From Chitinophagales bacterium (GTDB lineage: Bacteria; Bacteroidota; Bacteroidia; Chitinophagales; Chitinophagaceae): 9,470 nt of DNA. Shown one piece after another: positions 1 to 6,478 of the stretch. A model generated the notes under the pieces. It was given only the letters and a program-made list of their open reading frames with translations, was not told the origin of the DNA and ran no database searches. Both the position numbers and the translations under genes were made by a program. The DNA is taken from contig JAATGW010000418.1 of assembly GCA_015654495.1 (NCBI GenBank), forward strand, positions 1 through 9,470, given 5' to 3'. The first letter of the stretch is position 1. Each line of letters starts with the position of its first letter.

Positions 1-601
1 CAAGTCCTTTTTCACCAAAGGTTCTTTTCAGCACTTTTCCAAGTGCTCTGTAGGTAAGGCAATCACCTTTCTTTTTATTGGTGTAAATGGCCATTATAAT
101 ATTGTCATTTGCATCAAACTCAGTGTAGCCCTCGAATTCCTGCTGTTTTCCGCCCAGCTTCTCCAGTGCAGCTTCCAATTCTTCCTCGGTACCGGCGGGT
201 TTTTTCATGAGTTTTGTGGTGAATATCTTGCCAACAGCTATATCTGTACCGCGGGCACCACCATGCCCTTTGTAGATGAACCCATAGTTTTCGGCCGGAT
301 ATTTATTTTTGATAATGGTTAAAGCTTCTTTCAGAATTTCGGGATTGGCAAGATTATCAAACTCATTTTCCAAAATCTGATCAGGTTCTGCCTCACCGTA
401 TACCATACCGTATTTCATCCGGTAAACAGCGGGATTTACAGGTGCCTTTGGATATCTTGGATCCGGCATACCGTCAAAAAGCACCACGTAGTTGACCTGT
501 TCGTTCGGTTCAACCTTACCTAATTCGTTAAATACTGAAATGCTATCATATATCAGGTTATTTTCAGCATTGATCTGAATAATTATAGTCCATTTTTTCA
601 T
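1..601 (-). CDS. Clostripain-like (C11 family) cysteine peptidase, N-terminal 200 residues, partial
   Basis: The reading frame is open from the ATG at 601-599 to the left edge with no stop, so the C-terminus lies outside the window. The start, MKKWTIIIQINAENNL, resembles the first strand of clostripain-family peptidases (WT-hydrophobic strand-N-A/G-(D/E)-N-L). A second strand follows (NYVVLFDG, about 37-44). The segment YGFIYKGHGG (106-115) has the form of the C11 catalytic-histidine motif, making His113 the candidate. The family's nucleophile sits in a later DACLM-type motif, which should lie just past the edge after LTYRALGKVLKRTF (182-195). About 65 residues separate His113 from that region, more than usual, suggesting an insertion. 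No signal peptide is visible, so a cytosolic location is inferred. The gene diverges from the sensor kinase at 639 with 37 bp between starts. Family assignment is fairly good; substrate unknown. Confidence 0.68.
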   Translation of the reverse strand, partial: MKKWTIIIQINAENNLIYDSISVFNELGKVEPNEQVNYVVLFDGMPDPRYPKAPVNPAVYRMKYGMVYGEAEPDQILENEFDNLANPEILKEALTIIKNKYPAENYGFIYKGHGGARGTDIAVGKIFTTKLMKKPAGTEEELEAALEKLGGKQQEFEGYTEFDANDNIIMAIYTNKKKGDCLTYRALGKVLKRTFGEKGL

Positions 602-615
602 TGGAGCAGTTTTGA

Positions 616-647
616 TAAATTTATTCATTATCCAGACTATGCCCAAA
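616..647 (-). promoter_or_regulatory. Candidate promoter of the C11 peptidase gene
   Basis: Read on the minus strand there is TTTG (plus 644-647), a 20-bp spacer, then TAAATTTA (plus 616-623), which matches the Bacteroidota -7 consensus TAnnTTTG except in the last base. It lies 14 bp before the peptidase ATG and within the start of the kinase gene. TAAATTTA is its own reverse complement, so it could also serve the kinase gene, although no good -33 is seen on that side. This is a motif match in AT-rich DNA, hence the low confidence. Confidence 0.3.
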
Positions 648-3647
648 GGGTTTTTTAACGGTGTTTTGATCGCAATGATTTCCTGTCTCCACCTGAACGG
701 TCAGCAGCTACTGTTCAGGAATTATTCTTTCCGGGAGGGTCTGAAGACTTATAATATCTACAAAACCCTCCAGGATAAATACGGATTTATATGGGTAGTT
801 ACGCAGGACGGAGCCTATCGCTTCAACGGAAGAAATTTTGAAGTATTTAAAAAGAACACTATTGGCCCGGGATCGCTGAATGGTGTTGCATTTATGGATA
901 TGGCCCAGGGAAATGACAGCAGCATTTTATTTGCAGGTTATAATACAGGGATAGAAAAAATGGTGCTGACGGATCTCCAGGTCCAGCCATTTGCTTCACA
1001 GTTGCCCAACCTCTGGTTTAAGAAAATTTATGTTGACAGTTCCGGAACCACCTGGGTTGGGGGCATGGAGTACCTGGCCTGGAAAAAAAATAATGAGGAT
1101 AATTACCAGGTTCTGCAAAGCATTCCGGAATTTAAAGGTGAGCTCGATATCAGTTTTATCAGGCCATTGCATGGGCATTTTATCGCAATAGGTATTCAAC
1201 GTTATGGCATAGTTTTTTTTGATACCAGGAATCAGAAAATAGTTGCTAAATATCCTCTCACTAAACAGGCTTTTGGTGACAGGCCCTGTGAGTACTTTGA
1301 ATTTTACACTGAGGGTGTGGACAGCGTTTATGCGATAACGTCAGCCGGTATTGTGCGGGGAAGATTTAATGAAAATGGTTGGATTGCTGATCAGCTTTAT
1401 CCTGATAATATTTTTAAAGGACGGATTATAAACGGAATAATCCGCGATAAAAATCAAAGGTTCTGGATCGCAACCAATTCAGGACTCATCTTATTCGATA
1501 CGCAAAGGAAAATAAGCCGGATTTTTACTGCTGAAAAAGACAAGAAATACCGTTTGCTTGACAATAGCATCAATCATCTGATGATTGATTCGCAAAACAA
1601 CCTCTGGATAAGTACGTCAACATCACTGCAACGGCTGAATCTGGATACTTCTTTTTTCCGCTACTTTTCAGGTGACCTTCCTGGAAGTGATCCCATGGAT
1701 CATATTTTCTCTCTGATCCGGAAGAACGATAATGAAGTTTTTGCCACAGGCACTACCGGACTTTTTCATACGGATCTGAATTCCGCAAAAACAATTCGTA
1801 TCCGGGGTTCAGAATTTTTGGGTACTGTACATCACCTCGAACCTATCGATCCGGATCTCTGGGTGATGGCAACACAGCGGGGTATGTTTGGCTTTAATCC
1901 AAAAACATCTGAAATATCCCGCGAAGCTCTTTTAAAAAGATATCCTGAATGGAGCGATCATATCGAACATTATTTCAACAATGTCTATCATCAGGAGACT
2001 GTGTCCTATTGGGCAAGTGAAGAACGGGAAGGACTATTCCGCTGGGATCGTCAGAATCACAGCATCCTGCAATTTAAAAATGGTAAGGATCGTTCCGCAG
2101 GTTTGCCGGAGAATCACATTCATAATCTCCGTAAAGACCGTGATGGAAATCTCTGGTTACTGATGGATAATTCTATTGCATTATTTGATACAAAAACTGA
2201 TACTGTAAAAAAAGTAATTGCATATGATCCAAGCCGGAATTCTGATTCCGGTTTTAATAAGGATATCTATTTTGATATGGTGGATGATGGTCGCGAACTG
2301 TGGTTTGGCACTTTTGGTGGAGGTCTTAACTCAATCAGTAAAACAGACGGACGATGGAAATATATAACCGAGAAAGACGGTCTTTGTAATAATGTTGTAT
2401 ACAGCATTCTTCCGGAGAATGACAGCATAATATGGGTAAGTACAAATAGCGGTCTTTCGCGGGTGCAGGTCAATTCAAAGGAGTGCACCAATTATTTTAT
2501 TGAAGATGGCTTACAGGATAATTCATTTGATGAAAAAGGCTCCCTGCAGATTGGAAACCGGCTCTATTTTGGAGGAATTAACGGCTTCACTGAAATTGAA
2601 CTGGATAAAGTGCGGACAAAACTGGATCATTTTCCGGTTTATTGTTATAAAATTGAATACTATACCGGCAATTCCAGGAATGTAATCAACAGGCTAAGCT
2701 GGAATGAGCAGACTCTACCTGCGGGGACCAGAATAGTAACAATGCACCTGGCTGCACTAAGTTTTGCAAAAAATCAGAAGATCAGATTCAGCTACAGGAT
2801 AGATGGATTACAGGAAGATTTTATAGATGTTGATGAAACAAATACAATAACGCTCAGTGCTCTTTCCTATGGCAACTATTCTATCAGCATCAGGTACAGG
2901 CAGGAAGACGGAAGTTTTGGAACCAATCAGATCCGTATGCAGTTTCATATACAGCCGCGCTGGTTTCAGACCTGGTGGTTTAAAGCTTCGATCCTATTGA
3001 TTTTAGCCGGCGTTCTTTATGGCATCTATCTGAACCGGATTGCTCAATTGAAAAGGGAAGAAAAAATGCGACGGAAGATTGCCGGTGATCTGCATGATGA
3101 TATCGGAAGTACACTGAACAGCATAAAAGTTTTTACCAACCTGAGTCTCTCGAAACCAGGAGATACAGGATACCTGCAACAAATCAAAGAGCAAACACAG
3201 AATGCCATTATCAGTGTCAGGGATCTGATGTGGGTTTTAAATGACAAGATGGATACAGTTGGCGATGTTATTGCAAGATTTGACCAGTTTGCAGGAACGC
3301 TTGCTCAGGCACGAAGGATTGAGTTGGAAAAGAACATAGCTCCCGAGATTTCCTCTATGCATTTAAAGAAAGATGTAAAACGAAATTTATATCTTATCCT
3401 GAAGGAAGCATTTAACAATACCGTTAAATATTCCGAAGCGGATAAATTCGGTTATGCAATACAGTCTGGCAGCCAGGGCCGGCCTTGTCTTATTATAAAA
3501 GATAATGGAAAAGGGTTTGATGTAAATGCAGAAACGGAAGGCTATGGTTTAAAGAACATGAAAGAAAGAGCCGATCAGATTAATTATGATATAGAAATAA
3601 AATCCTCACCCGGTGGAGGAACCAGTATTATCCTTCGGGCAACCTAG
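639..3647 (+). CDS. Membrane sensor histidine kinase with reg_prop propeller and Y_Y_Y domain
   Basis: A 1002-residue sensor kinase of the two-component propeller type. I chose the ATG at 639 because it begins a signal-peptide-like segment (MPKGFFNGVLIAMISCLHLNG); an in-frame TTG at 612 would add nine residues. Residues about 40-650 carry repeated two-component-propeller motifs such as GFIWVVTQDGAYRFNG, RFWIATNSGLILFD, NLWISTSTSLQRLN and IIWVSTNSGLSRV. A Y_Y_Y domain follows at about 700-765, then one membrane helix at about 779-800. The cytoplasmic HisKA_3 domain has the H-box DLHDDIGSTL with His819. The ATPase has an N-box (EAFNNTVKYS, around 923-932), a G1 box (DNGKGFD from 955) and GYGLKNM from 968. 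All catalytic motifs look intact. There is no receiver or HTH domain, so it is not a one-protein hybrid regulator and needs a separate NarL-type partner. The convergent regulator at 3842-4489 is the nearest candidate. The ligand is unknown; a periplasmic cue is inferred. Confidence 0.93.
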   Translation: MPKGFFNGVLIAMISCLHLNGQQLLFRNYSFREGLKTYNIYKTLQDKYGFIWVVTQDGAYRFNGRNFEVFKKNTIGPGSLNGVAFMDMAQGNDSSILFAGYNTGIEKMVLTDLQVQPFASQLPNLWFKKIYVDSSGTTWVGGMEYLAWKKNNEDNYQVLQSIPEFKGELDISFIRPLHGHFIAIGIQRYGIVFFDTRNQKIVAKYPLTKQAFGDRPCEYFEFYTEGVDSVYAITSAGIVRGRFNENGWIADQLYPDNIFKGRIINGIIRDKNQRFWIATNSGLILFDTQRKISRIFTAEKDKKYRLLDNSINHLMIDSQNNLWISTSTSLQRLNLDTSFFRYFSGDLPGSDPMDHIFSLIRKNDNEVFATGTTGLFHTDLNSAKTIRIRGSEFLGTVHHLEPIDPDLWVMATQRGMFGFNPKTSEISREALLKRYPEWSDHIEHYFNNVYHQETVSYWASEEREGLFRWDRQNHSILQFKNGKDRSAGLPENHIHNLRKDRDGNLWLLMDNSIALFDTKTDTVKKVIAYDPSRNSDSGFNKDIYFDMVDDGRELWFGTFGGGLNSISKTDGRWKYITEKDGLCNNVVYSILPENDSIIWVSTNSGLSRVQVNSKECTNYFIEDGLQDNSFDEKGSLQIGNRLYFGGINGFTEIELDKVRTKLDHFPVYCYKIEYYTGNSRNVINRLSWNEQTLPAGTRIVTMHLAALSFAKNQKIRFSYRIDGLQEDFIDVDETNTITLSALSYGNYSISIRYRQEDGSFGTNQIRMQFHIQPRWFQTWWFKASILLILAGVLYGIYLNRIAQLKREEKMRRKIAGDLHDDIGSTLNSIKVFTNLSLSKPGDTGYLQQIKEQTQNAIISVRDLMWVLNDKMDTVGDVIARFDQFAGTLAQARRIELEKNIAPEISSMHLKKDVKRNLYLILKEAFNNTVKYSEADKFGYAIQSGSQGRPCLIIKDNGKGFDVNAETEGYGLKNMKERADQINYDIEIKSSPGGGTSIILRAT

Positions 3648-3841
3648 CGTCATGTTAAATATGAAATGACGGATGATTTTCTCCCTGGTATTGAAGTCTA
3701 AGACCTTAATAGTTCGCACTGCTGTTCGTGGTTCAAGGTCTGGAGTTTTCTATGTAACCTATCTAAGGTTCAAATTCTTTCCGTAGTCGCAGATGTAATA
3801 AACGATATTGAGACAATTGACAATTTACGGCTAACATAGCG
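3648..3841. other. Intergenic region between convergent sensor kinase and response regulator
   Basis: This 194-bp gap contains only weak structure. CGTCAT (3648-3653) pairs with ATGACG (3666-3671) directly after the kinase stop. AGACCTT (3701-3707) pairs with AAGGTCT (3735-3741), followed by a short T run. AACCT (3756-3760) pairs with AGGTT (3766-3770). Any of these could contribute to bidirectional termination, but none has the GC-rich stem and long U tract of a confident intrinsic terminator. I see no gene here. Confidence 0.35.
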
Positions 3842-4489
3842 CTAGATGGGAACAATACCGTGCCGGATTGCATATATGGCAAGCCCGACCCTCGTTTTTA
3901 CACCAAGTTTTTCAAAAAGAATATCTCGGTAACCATCAACTGTTCTTGGACTTAATTTCATTTCACTGGCCACTTCTTTATAGGTGAGTTCCGTGGCAGC
4001 GAGCTTAAGAAACTGAATTTCTTTTTCTGTCAGCCGGAGCAATCTTTTTTTATCAGGATCATCATTCTCCAAACGATGAACGCTGTTTACAAGCCTGCCT
4101 GTTACAAGGTCGGAATAGTAAAATTCTTTCTGCAACACATCATCGATTGCGGTTTTTAATTCCGCAGGTTCACATTCCTTCAGAATATATCCTCTTGCAC
4201 CATTCTTCAGCATTCTGATAATGGCGGTTTCATCATCAAGCATACTCAATGCCAGTACCCTTATGTTTGGCCTGTTTTGTTTCAGCCAAAGTGTGGTTTG
4301 ATAACCATCTTTTCCAGGCATATTAATATCCATCAATACAAGATCGGGCTCCGGACCTGTTTCAAGCTTGCGGATAAAACCATCACCATTATCGGCTTCA
4401 AACGCGATCGTATAACCGATTTCACGGATAAGACTTGCAAGTCCTCTTCGAAGCACAACATGATCGTCTACTAACGCGATAGCTGCCAT
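3842..4489 (-). CDS. NarL/LuxR-family response regulator (REC + HTH)
   Basis: A 215-residue response regulator, the usual length for the NarL/FixJ class. The receiver domain (about 1-120) begins AAIALVDDHVVLRRGL with acidic pair Asp8/Asp9. The phosphoacceptor is Asp54 in LVLMDINMPGKDG, the switch residue is Ser82 and the conserved lysine Lys104 (YILKE), so the receiver appears fully functional. The C-terminal LuxR-type HTH starts at LTEKEIQFLKLAA (153-165), with recognition helix around 180-191 (SPRTVDGYRDIL). Its ATG at 4489 overlaps the TAA of the upstream histidine-kinase-like gene (TAATG), implying translational coupling. That upstream protein lacks a phosphoacceptor histidine, so the phosphate probably comes from another kinase; the intact kinase converging from 639-3647 is the closest candidate. 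Target promoters cannot be told from the sequence. Confidence 0.95.
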   Translation of the reverse strand: MAAIALVDDHVVLRRGLASLIREIGYTIAFEADNGDGFIRKLETGPEPDLVLMDINMPGKDGYQTTLWLKQNRPNIRVLALSMLDDETAIIRMLKNGARGYILKECEPAELKTAIDDVLQKEFYYSDLVTGRLVNSVHRLENDDPDKKRLLRLTEKEIQFLKLAATELTYKEVASEMKLSPRTVDGYRDILFEKLGVKTRVGLAIYAIRHGIVPI

Positions 4490-5115
4490 TATAGTTCGAT
4501 ATTAATTTGTAAAGAAAAATTCTTCCTCCCTGATTTCAAATCCAGAGTGCCATTCAGTTGTTTCAGTTTCGTGGTTACACCATCTGCTACTTTTATCGAT
4601 TTGCTGTCATTGCTGATTTTGCTGATCCTGATTCCTATTTTCCGTTGTGTGCAACTGATAATAATTTCATCCAATTGTTCAGTTGAACTAAAATTATCAT
4701 TTATTATCTCCTGAACTATACAAAAGATCAGCAATTCATCCGACGCGGAAATTTCCGGTGCTTTCCCTTTGATCCTTAATATCACCTTATTTCCATGCAA
4801 CTGCTCTTTCTGTTCCAGTTCTTTGGCGATGCCCCAGATAAATCCTGATTTTATTATTTCCTCAGGTACTGCCTGTTTTATCACCGTTTTCAGATGCTGG
4901 ATAACATTGTACAAAATCCTGCCGGTTTCCCTGATCTTTTTCTGCTCTCTGTTGCCCAAAGATTTTTCCAGGCTACCCAGTTGCAGTTTTGCCAGACAGA
5001 GAGACTGAATCATATTTTCATTCAGCTCCCTTGCGATTACTTCCAGCGCCCGCTCCTGCATCTCAAACCTGCACTGCAACTCAATATTTCCCTTTACCCT
5101 CGTTTTCCCATTCAT
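4489..5115 (-). CDS. Degenerate histidine-kinase-like protein (pseudokinase or decaying kinase), coupled to the response regulator
   Basis: From the ATG at 5115 this encodes 208 residues. The pattern RFEMQERALEVIAREL..LAKLQLG matches the dimerisation helix of small Bacteroidota HisKA_3 kinases, where the usual text is REIHDNIGQ. Here it reads RELNENMIQ, so the phosphoacceptor His is Asn (residue 32, codon at 5022-5020). The C-terminal part keeps the ATPase outline (LLIFCIVQEIINDN and KQLNGTLDLKSG), but the N-box lacks the normal NxxKH, and the DNGxGF and GLGL boxes are absent. It should therefore neither autophosphorylate nor bind ATP normally. There is no stop or frameshift across the homologous part. 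The frame can be extended upstream to an ATG at 5253 (254 residues), but that extension begins in the repeat block and its MYWLFCLLLL segment comes from repeat sequence, so I prefer 5115, which has a weak AGGG upstream. Family members usually have an N-terminal membrane helix, which here is missing or reduced. Confidence 0.72.
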   Translation of the reverse strand: MNGKTRVKGNIELQCRFEMQERALEVIARELNENMIQSLCLAKLQLGSLEKSLGNREQKKIRETGRILYNVIQHLKTVIKQAVPEEIIKSGFIWGIAKELEQKEQLHGNKVILRIKGKAPEISASDELLIFCIVQEIINDNFSSTEQLDEIIISCTQRKIGIRISKISNDSKSIKVADGVTTKLKQLNGTLDLKSGRKNFSLQINIEL

Positions 5116-5197
5116 GTACACCCTGTTGAATAAAATTGAAACACCAATAATACAATTAGTATAGATTCCCGGTACGGTGAAAAAAACGGTACCATTT

Positions 5198-5232
5198 GAA
5201 GTAAGAGGTGAGAAGTTAGAGGTAAGAAGTAA
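5198..5232. repeat. Left heptanucleotide array (five GAAGTAA-like heptads)
   Basis: Five consecutive 7-bp units can be read: GAAGTAA, GAGGTGA, GAAGTTA, GAGGTAA and GAAGTAA, followed by AAGGCAA at 5233-5239. They mark the left boundary of the composite repeat block, upstream of the degenerate kinase gene. The same heptads link the larger units farther right. Confidence 0.8.
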
Positions 5233-5555
5233 AAGGCAAAACAGCCAATACAATTGGGTTTCTTAGTCCTGAAAGGACGTAAGACAATAGCCCAGGGCGC
5301 AAGCCCTGGGTAGGAAGTACGAAGGCCGAAGGCCGAAGTAAGAAGTAAAAGGCAAAACAGCAAATACAATTGGGTTTCTTAGTCCTGAAAGGACGTAAGA
5401 CAATAGCCCAGGGCGCAAGCCCTGGGTAGGAAGGCCGAAGTAAGAAGTAAAAGGCAAAACAGCCAATACAATTGGGTTTCTTAGTCCTGAAAGGACGTAA
5501 GACAATAGCCCAGGGCGCAAGCCCCGGGTAAGAAGTACGAAGGCCGAAGGCCGAA
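5222..5555. repeat. Three tandem copies of a composite two-hairpin repeat (116, 102 and 116 bp)
   Basis: The units are 5222-5337, 5338-5439 and 5440-5555 and are nearly identical. Each contains hairpin A: TCTTA and GTCCT, loop GAA, then AGGAC, a bulged G and TAAGA (5261-5284, 5377-5400, 5479-5502). Each also contains hairpin B: CCCAGGGC, loop GCAA, GCCCTGGG (5291-5310, 5407-5426, 5509-5528). A run of GAAGTAC, GAAGGCC and GAAGTAA heptads joins the units; unit 2 lacks exactly two heptads. Open frames across the block, such as one reading LRPGLLSYVLSGLRN, simply translate the repeat and are not credible genes. Hairpin-bearing repeats of this look are, to my knowledge, common in intergenic DNA of environmental Bacteroidota, but I cannot name a catalogued family. 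Confidence 0.9.
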
Positions 5556-5682
5556 GTACGAAATAAACAGCCAATACAATTTCGGTTTTTTAGTTCCGTA
5601 GGAACGGTGCAATCTATAGCGCCTGGTTTTAACCCGGTGTAGTTTTCAACGGTTGAATCTCTATTAGCCCGCCCGGACCCGG
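5556..5682. repeat. Diverged fourth copy of the composite repeat
   Basis: This copy starts with the same heptads and shares ACAGCCAATACAATT (5567-5581) with the tandem units, then diverges in sequence but not in layout. The hairpin A equivalent is GTTCC (5593-5597), loop GTA, GGAAC (5601-5605). The hairpin B equivalent is CGCCTGGTT (5620-5628) facing AACCCGGTG (5631-5639) with one mismatch and one wobble. A third small palindrome, TTCAAC-G-GTTGAA, lies at 5645-5657. The copy ends against the stop codon of the pentapeptide-repeat gene, so these hairpins may also act at the 3' end of that transcript. Confidence 0.7.
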
Positions 5683-6264
5683 TTATTGCACAATACGTAA
5701 ATCGTATTTTTCCAGCAAACCGGGAAGCCCATGCATGGAGAATTTTGCCTTCCTGATTTTATTTTTTACCGGATCAATCGAAAAATTAAAGGCAGTGCTG
5801 AAGTCGGCTTTCTCAAGATTGGAATTTTCAAAAATCGCAGAATGAAGATCGCATTGATCAAAAACAGAAGAACTTAAATCTGAACCTGAAAAATCAGATT
5901 CTTTCAGATTACAATTTCTGAAAACAGTTTGCTTCATAGAAATATTACTAAAGCTGGAATGATTGATAACACAGGTTTTAAAAACAACCGTAAAAAGAAA
6001 TTTATTGCAATCATCAAAATGAATCCCTATTAGTTTGCAATCTTCAAAAACCACGGTCTGCAGCGAGGTTTGTTTCATTATCGTCATGCTGAAATTGCAT
6101 CCCTTAAAACTACATTCAATAAAACGGATCCCCGTTAAATCAACATTCGCAAAATTGCAAGCTGAAAAAATGCACTGGTCATATTCACCTGTTGCAATTG
6201 GATCTATTGTAAAATCTTCTTTTTCAAAATTTACCTGATCAAAATATTTTTCTGATCCCGACAT
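5683..6264 (-). CDS. Pentapeptide-repeat protein, 193 residues
   Basis: The protein is almost entirely A(D/N)LXX-type pentapeptides, which fold into a right-handed quadrilateral beta-helix. Phe or Leu (one Met) occurs every five residues from Phe33 to Phe83 (for example CNFANVDLTGIRF), then, after a two-residue shift, mostly Phe, Leu, Ile or Met every five residues from Phe95 to Phe155 (SDFSGSDLSSSVFDQCDL). Many i-2 positions are Cys. The C-terminal cap, FSIDPVKNKIRKAKFS then GLPGLLEKYDL, is a tail I associate with cytosolic proteins of this superfamily. No signal peptide or membrane helix is visible. Some relatives (Qnr, MfpA) are DNA-mimic proteins that bind gyrase, but nothing here proves that role and the protein is shorter than Qnr (218). 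It sits 214 bp downstream of queA on the same strand; a joint transcript is possible but not shown. Confidence 0.9.
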   Translation of the reverse strand: MSGSEKYFDQVNFEKEDFTIDPIATGEYDQCIFSACNFANVDLTGIRFIECSFKGCNFSMTIMKQTSLQTVVFEDCKLIGIHFDDCNKFLFTVVFKTCVINHSSFSNISMKQTVFRNCNLKESDFSGSDLSSSVFDQCDLHSAIFENSNLEKADFSTAFNFSIDPVKNKIRKAKFSMHGLPGLLEKYDLRIVQ

Positions 6265-6478
6265 TACTATTGATTATTATATTATAAACGGAGTATGGTG
6301 TACCAGCTGAAAGATCGTGTAAATATGGAGAGCTTCATGCAAAAGAAAAAACTCAGTCACTTTAATCACGTTCATCAATCTGAAATTCAGGCTGGTCGCA
6401 GCTTTTCCAGAATCTCGATATTTGATATTTTTTTTGAAGACCTGGTTTTTCGGACGGATAAAGCATAGCTGATGAAAA

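Noticed and set aside
612..638. TTG start at 612 for the sensor kinase
   Set aside because: The ATG at 639 gives a better signal-peptide start, and the nine extra residues (MINLFIIQT) would put hydrophobic residues ahead of the Lys-bearing start of the signal peptide.
639..3647. Hybrid two-component system (kinase plus receiver and AraC-type HTH in one chain)
   Set aside because: The chain ends at the ATPase G2 box and terminal GGGTSIILRAT; no receiver or HTH follows before the stop.
3701..3741. Intrinsic terminator at the 7-bp inverted repeat AGACCTT/AAGGTCT
   Set aside because: The loop is 27 nt and the T run after it is only four bases, so it is recorded only as weak structure in the convergent gap.
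5171..5192. Hairpin GGTAC/GTACC with a seven-base A run in the loop, possible terminator or attenuator before the degenerate kinase
   Set aside because: The stem is only five pairs and the A/T run is in the loop instead of after it.
5263..5574. 103-residue minus-strand frame across the repeats (and an overlapping 85-residue one at 5112-5369)
   Set aside because: The translation is itself repetitive (LRPGLLSYVLSGLRN recurs) and follows the DNA repeat. It has no codon pattern or domain of a real gene.
5222..5682. Possible CRISPR array because of regularly spaced repeats
   Set aside because: The repeated units are contiguous and nearly identical throughout, including what would be spacers. Unit size is over 100 bp and there are no unique spacers or cas genes.
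6295..6468. 57-residue plus-strand frame MVYQLKDRVNMESF... in the gap between the pentapeptide gene and queA
   Set aside because: It is short, has no recognised domain and no clear promoter or ribosome binding site, and it is antisense to its neighbours. Chance in a 214-bp gap is the simplest explanation.
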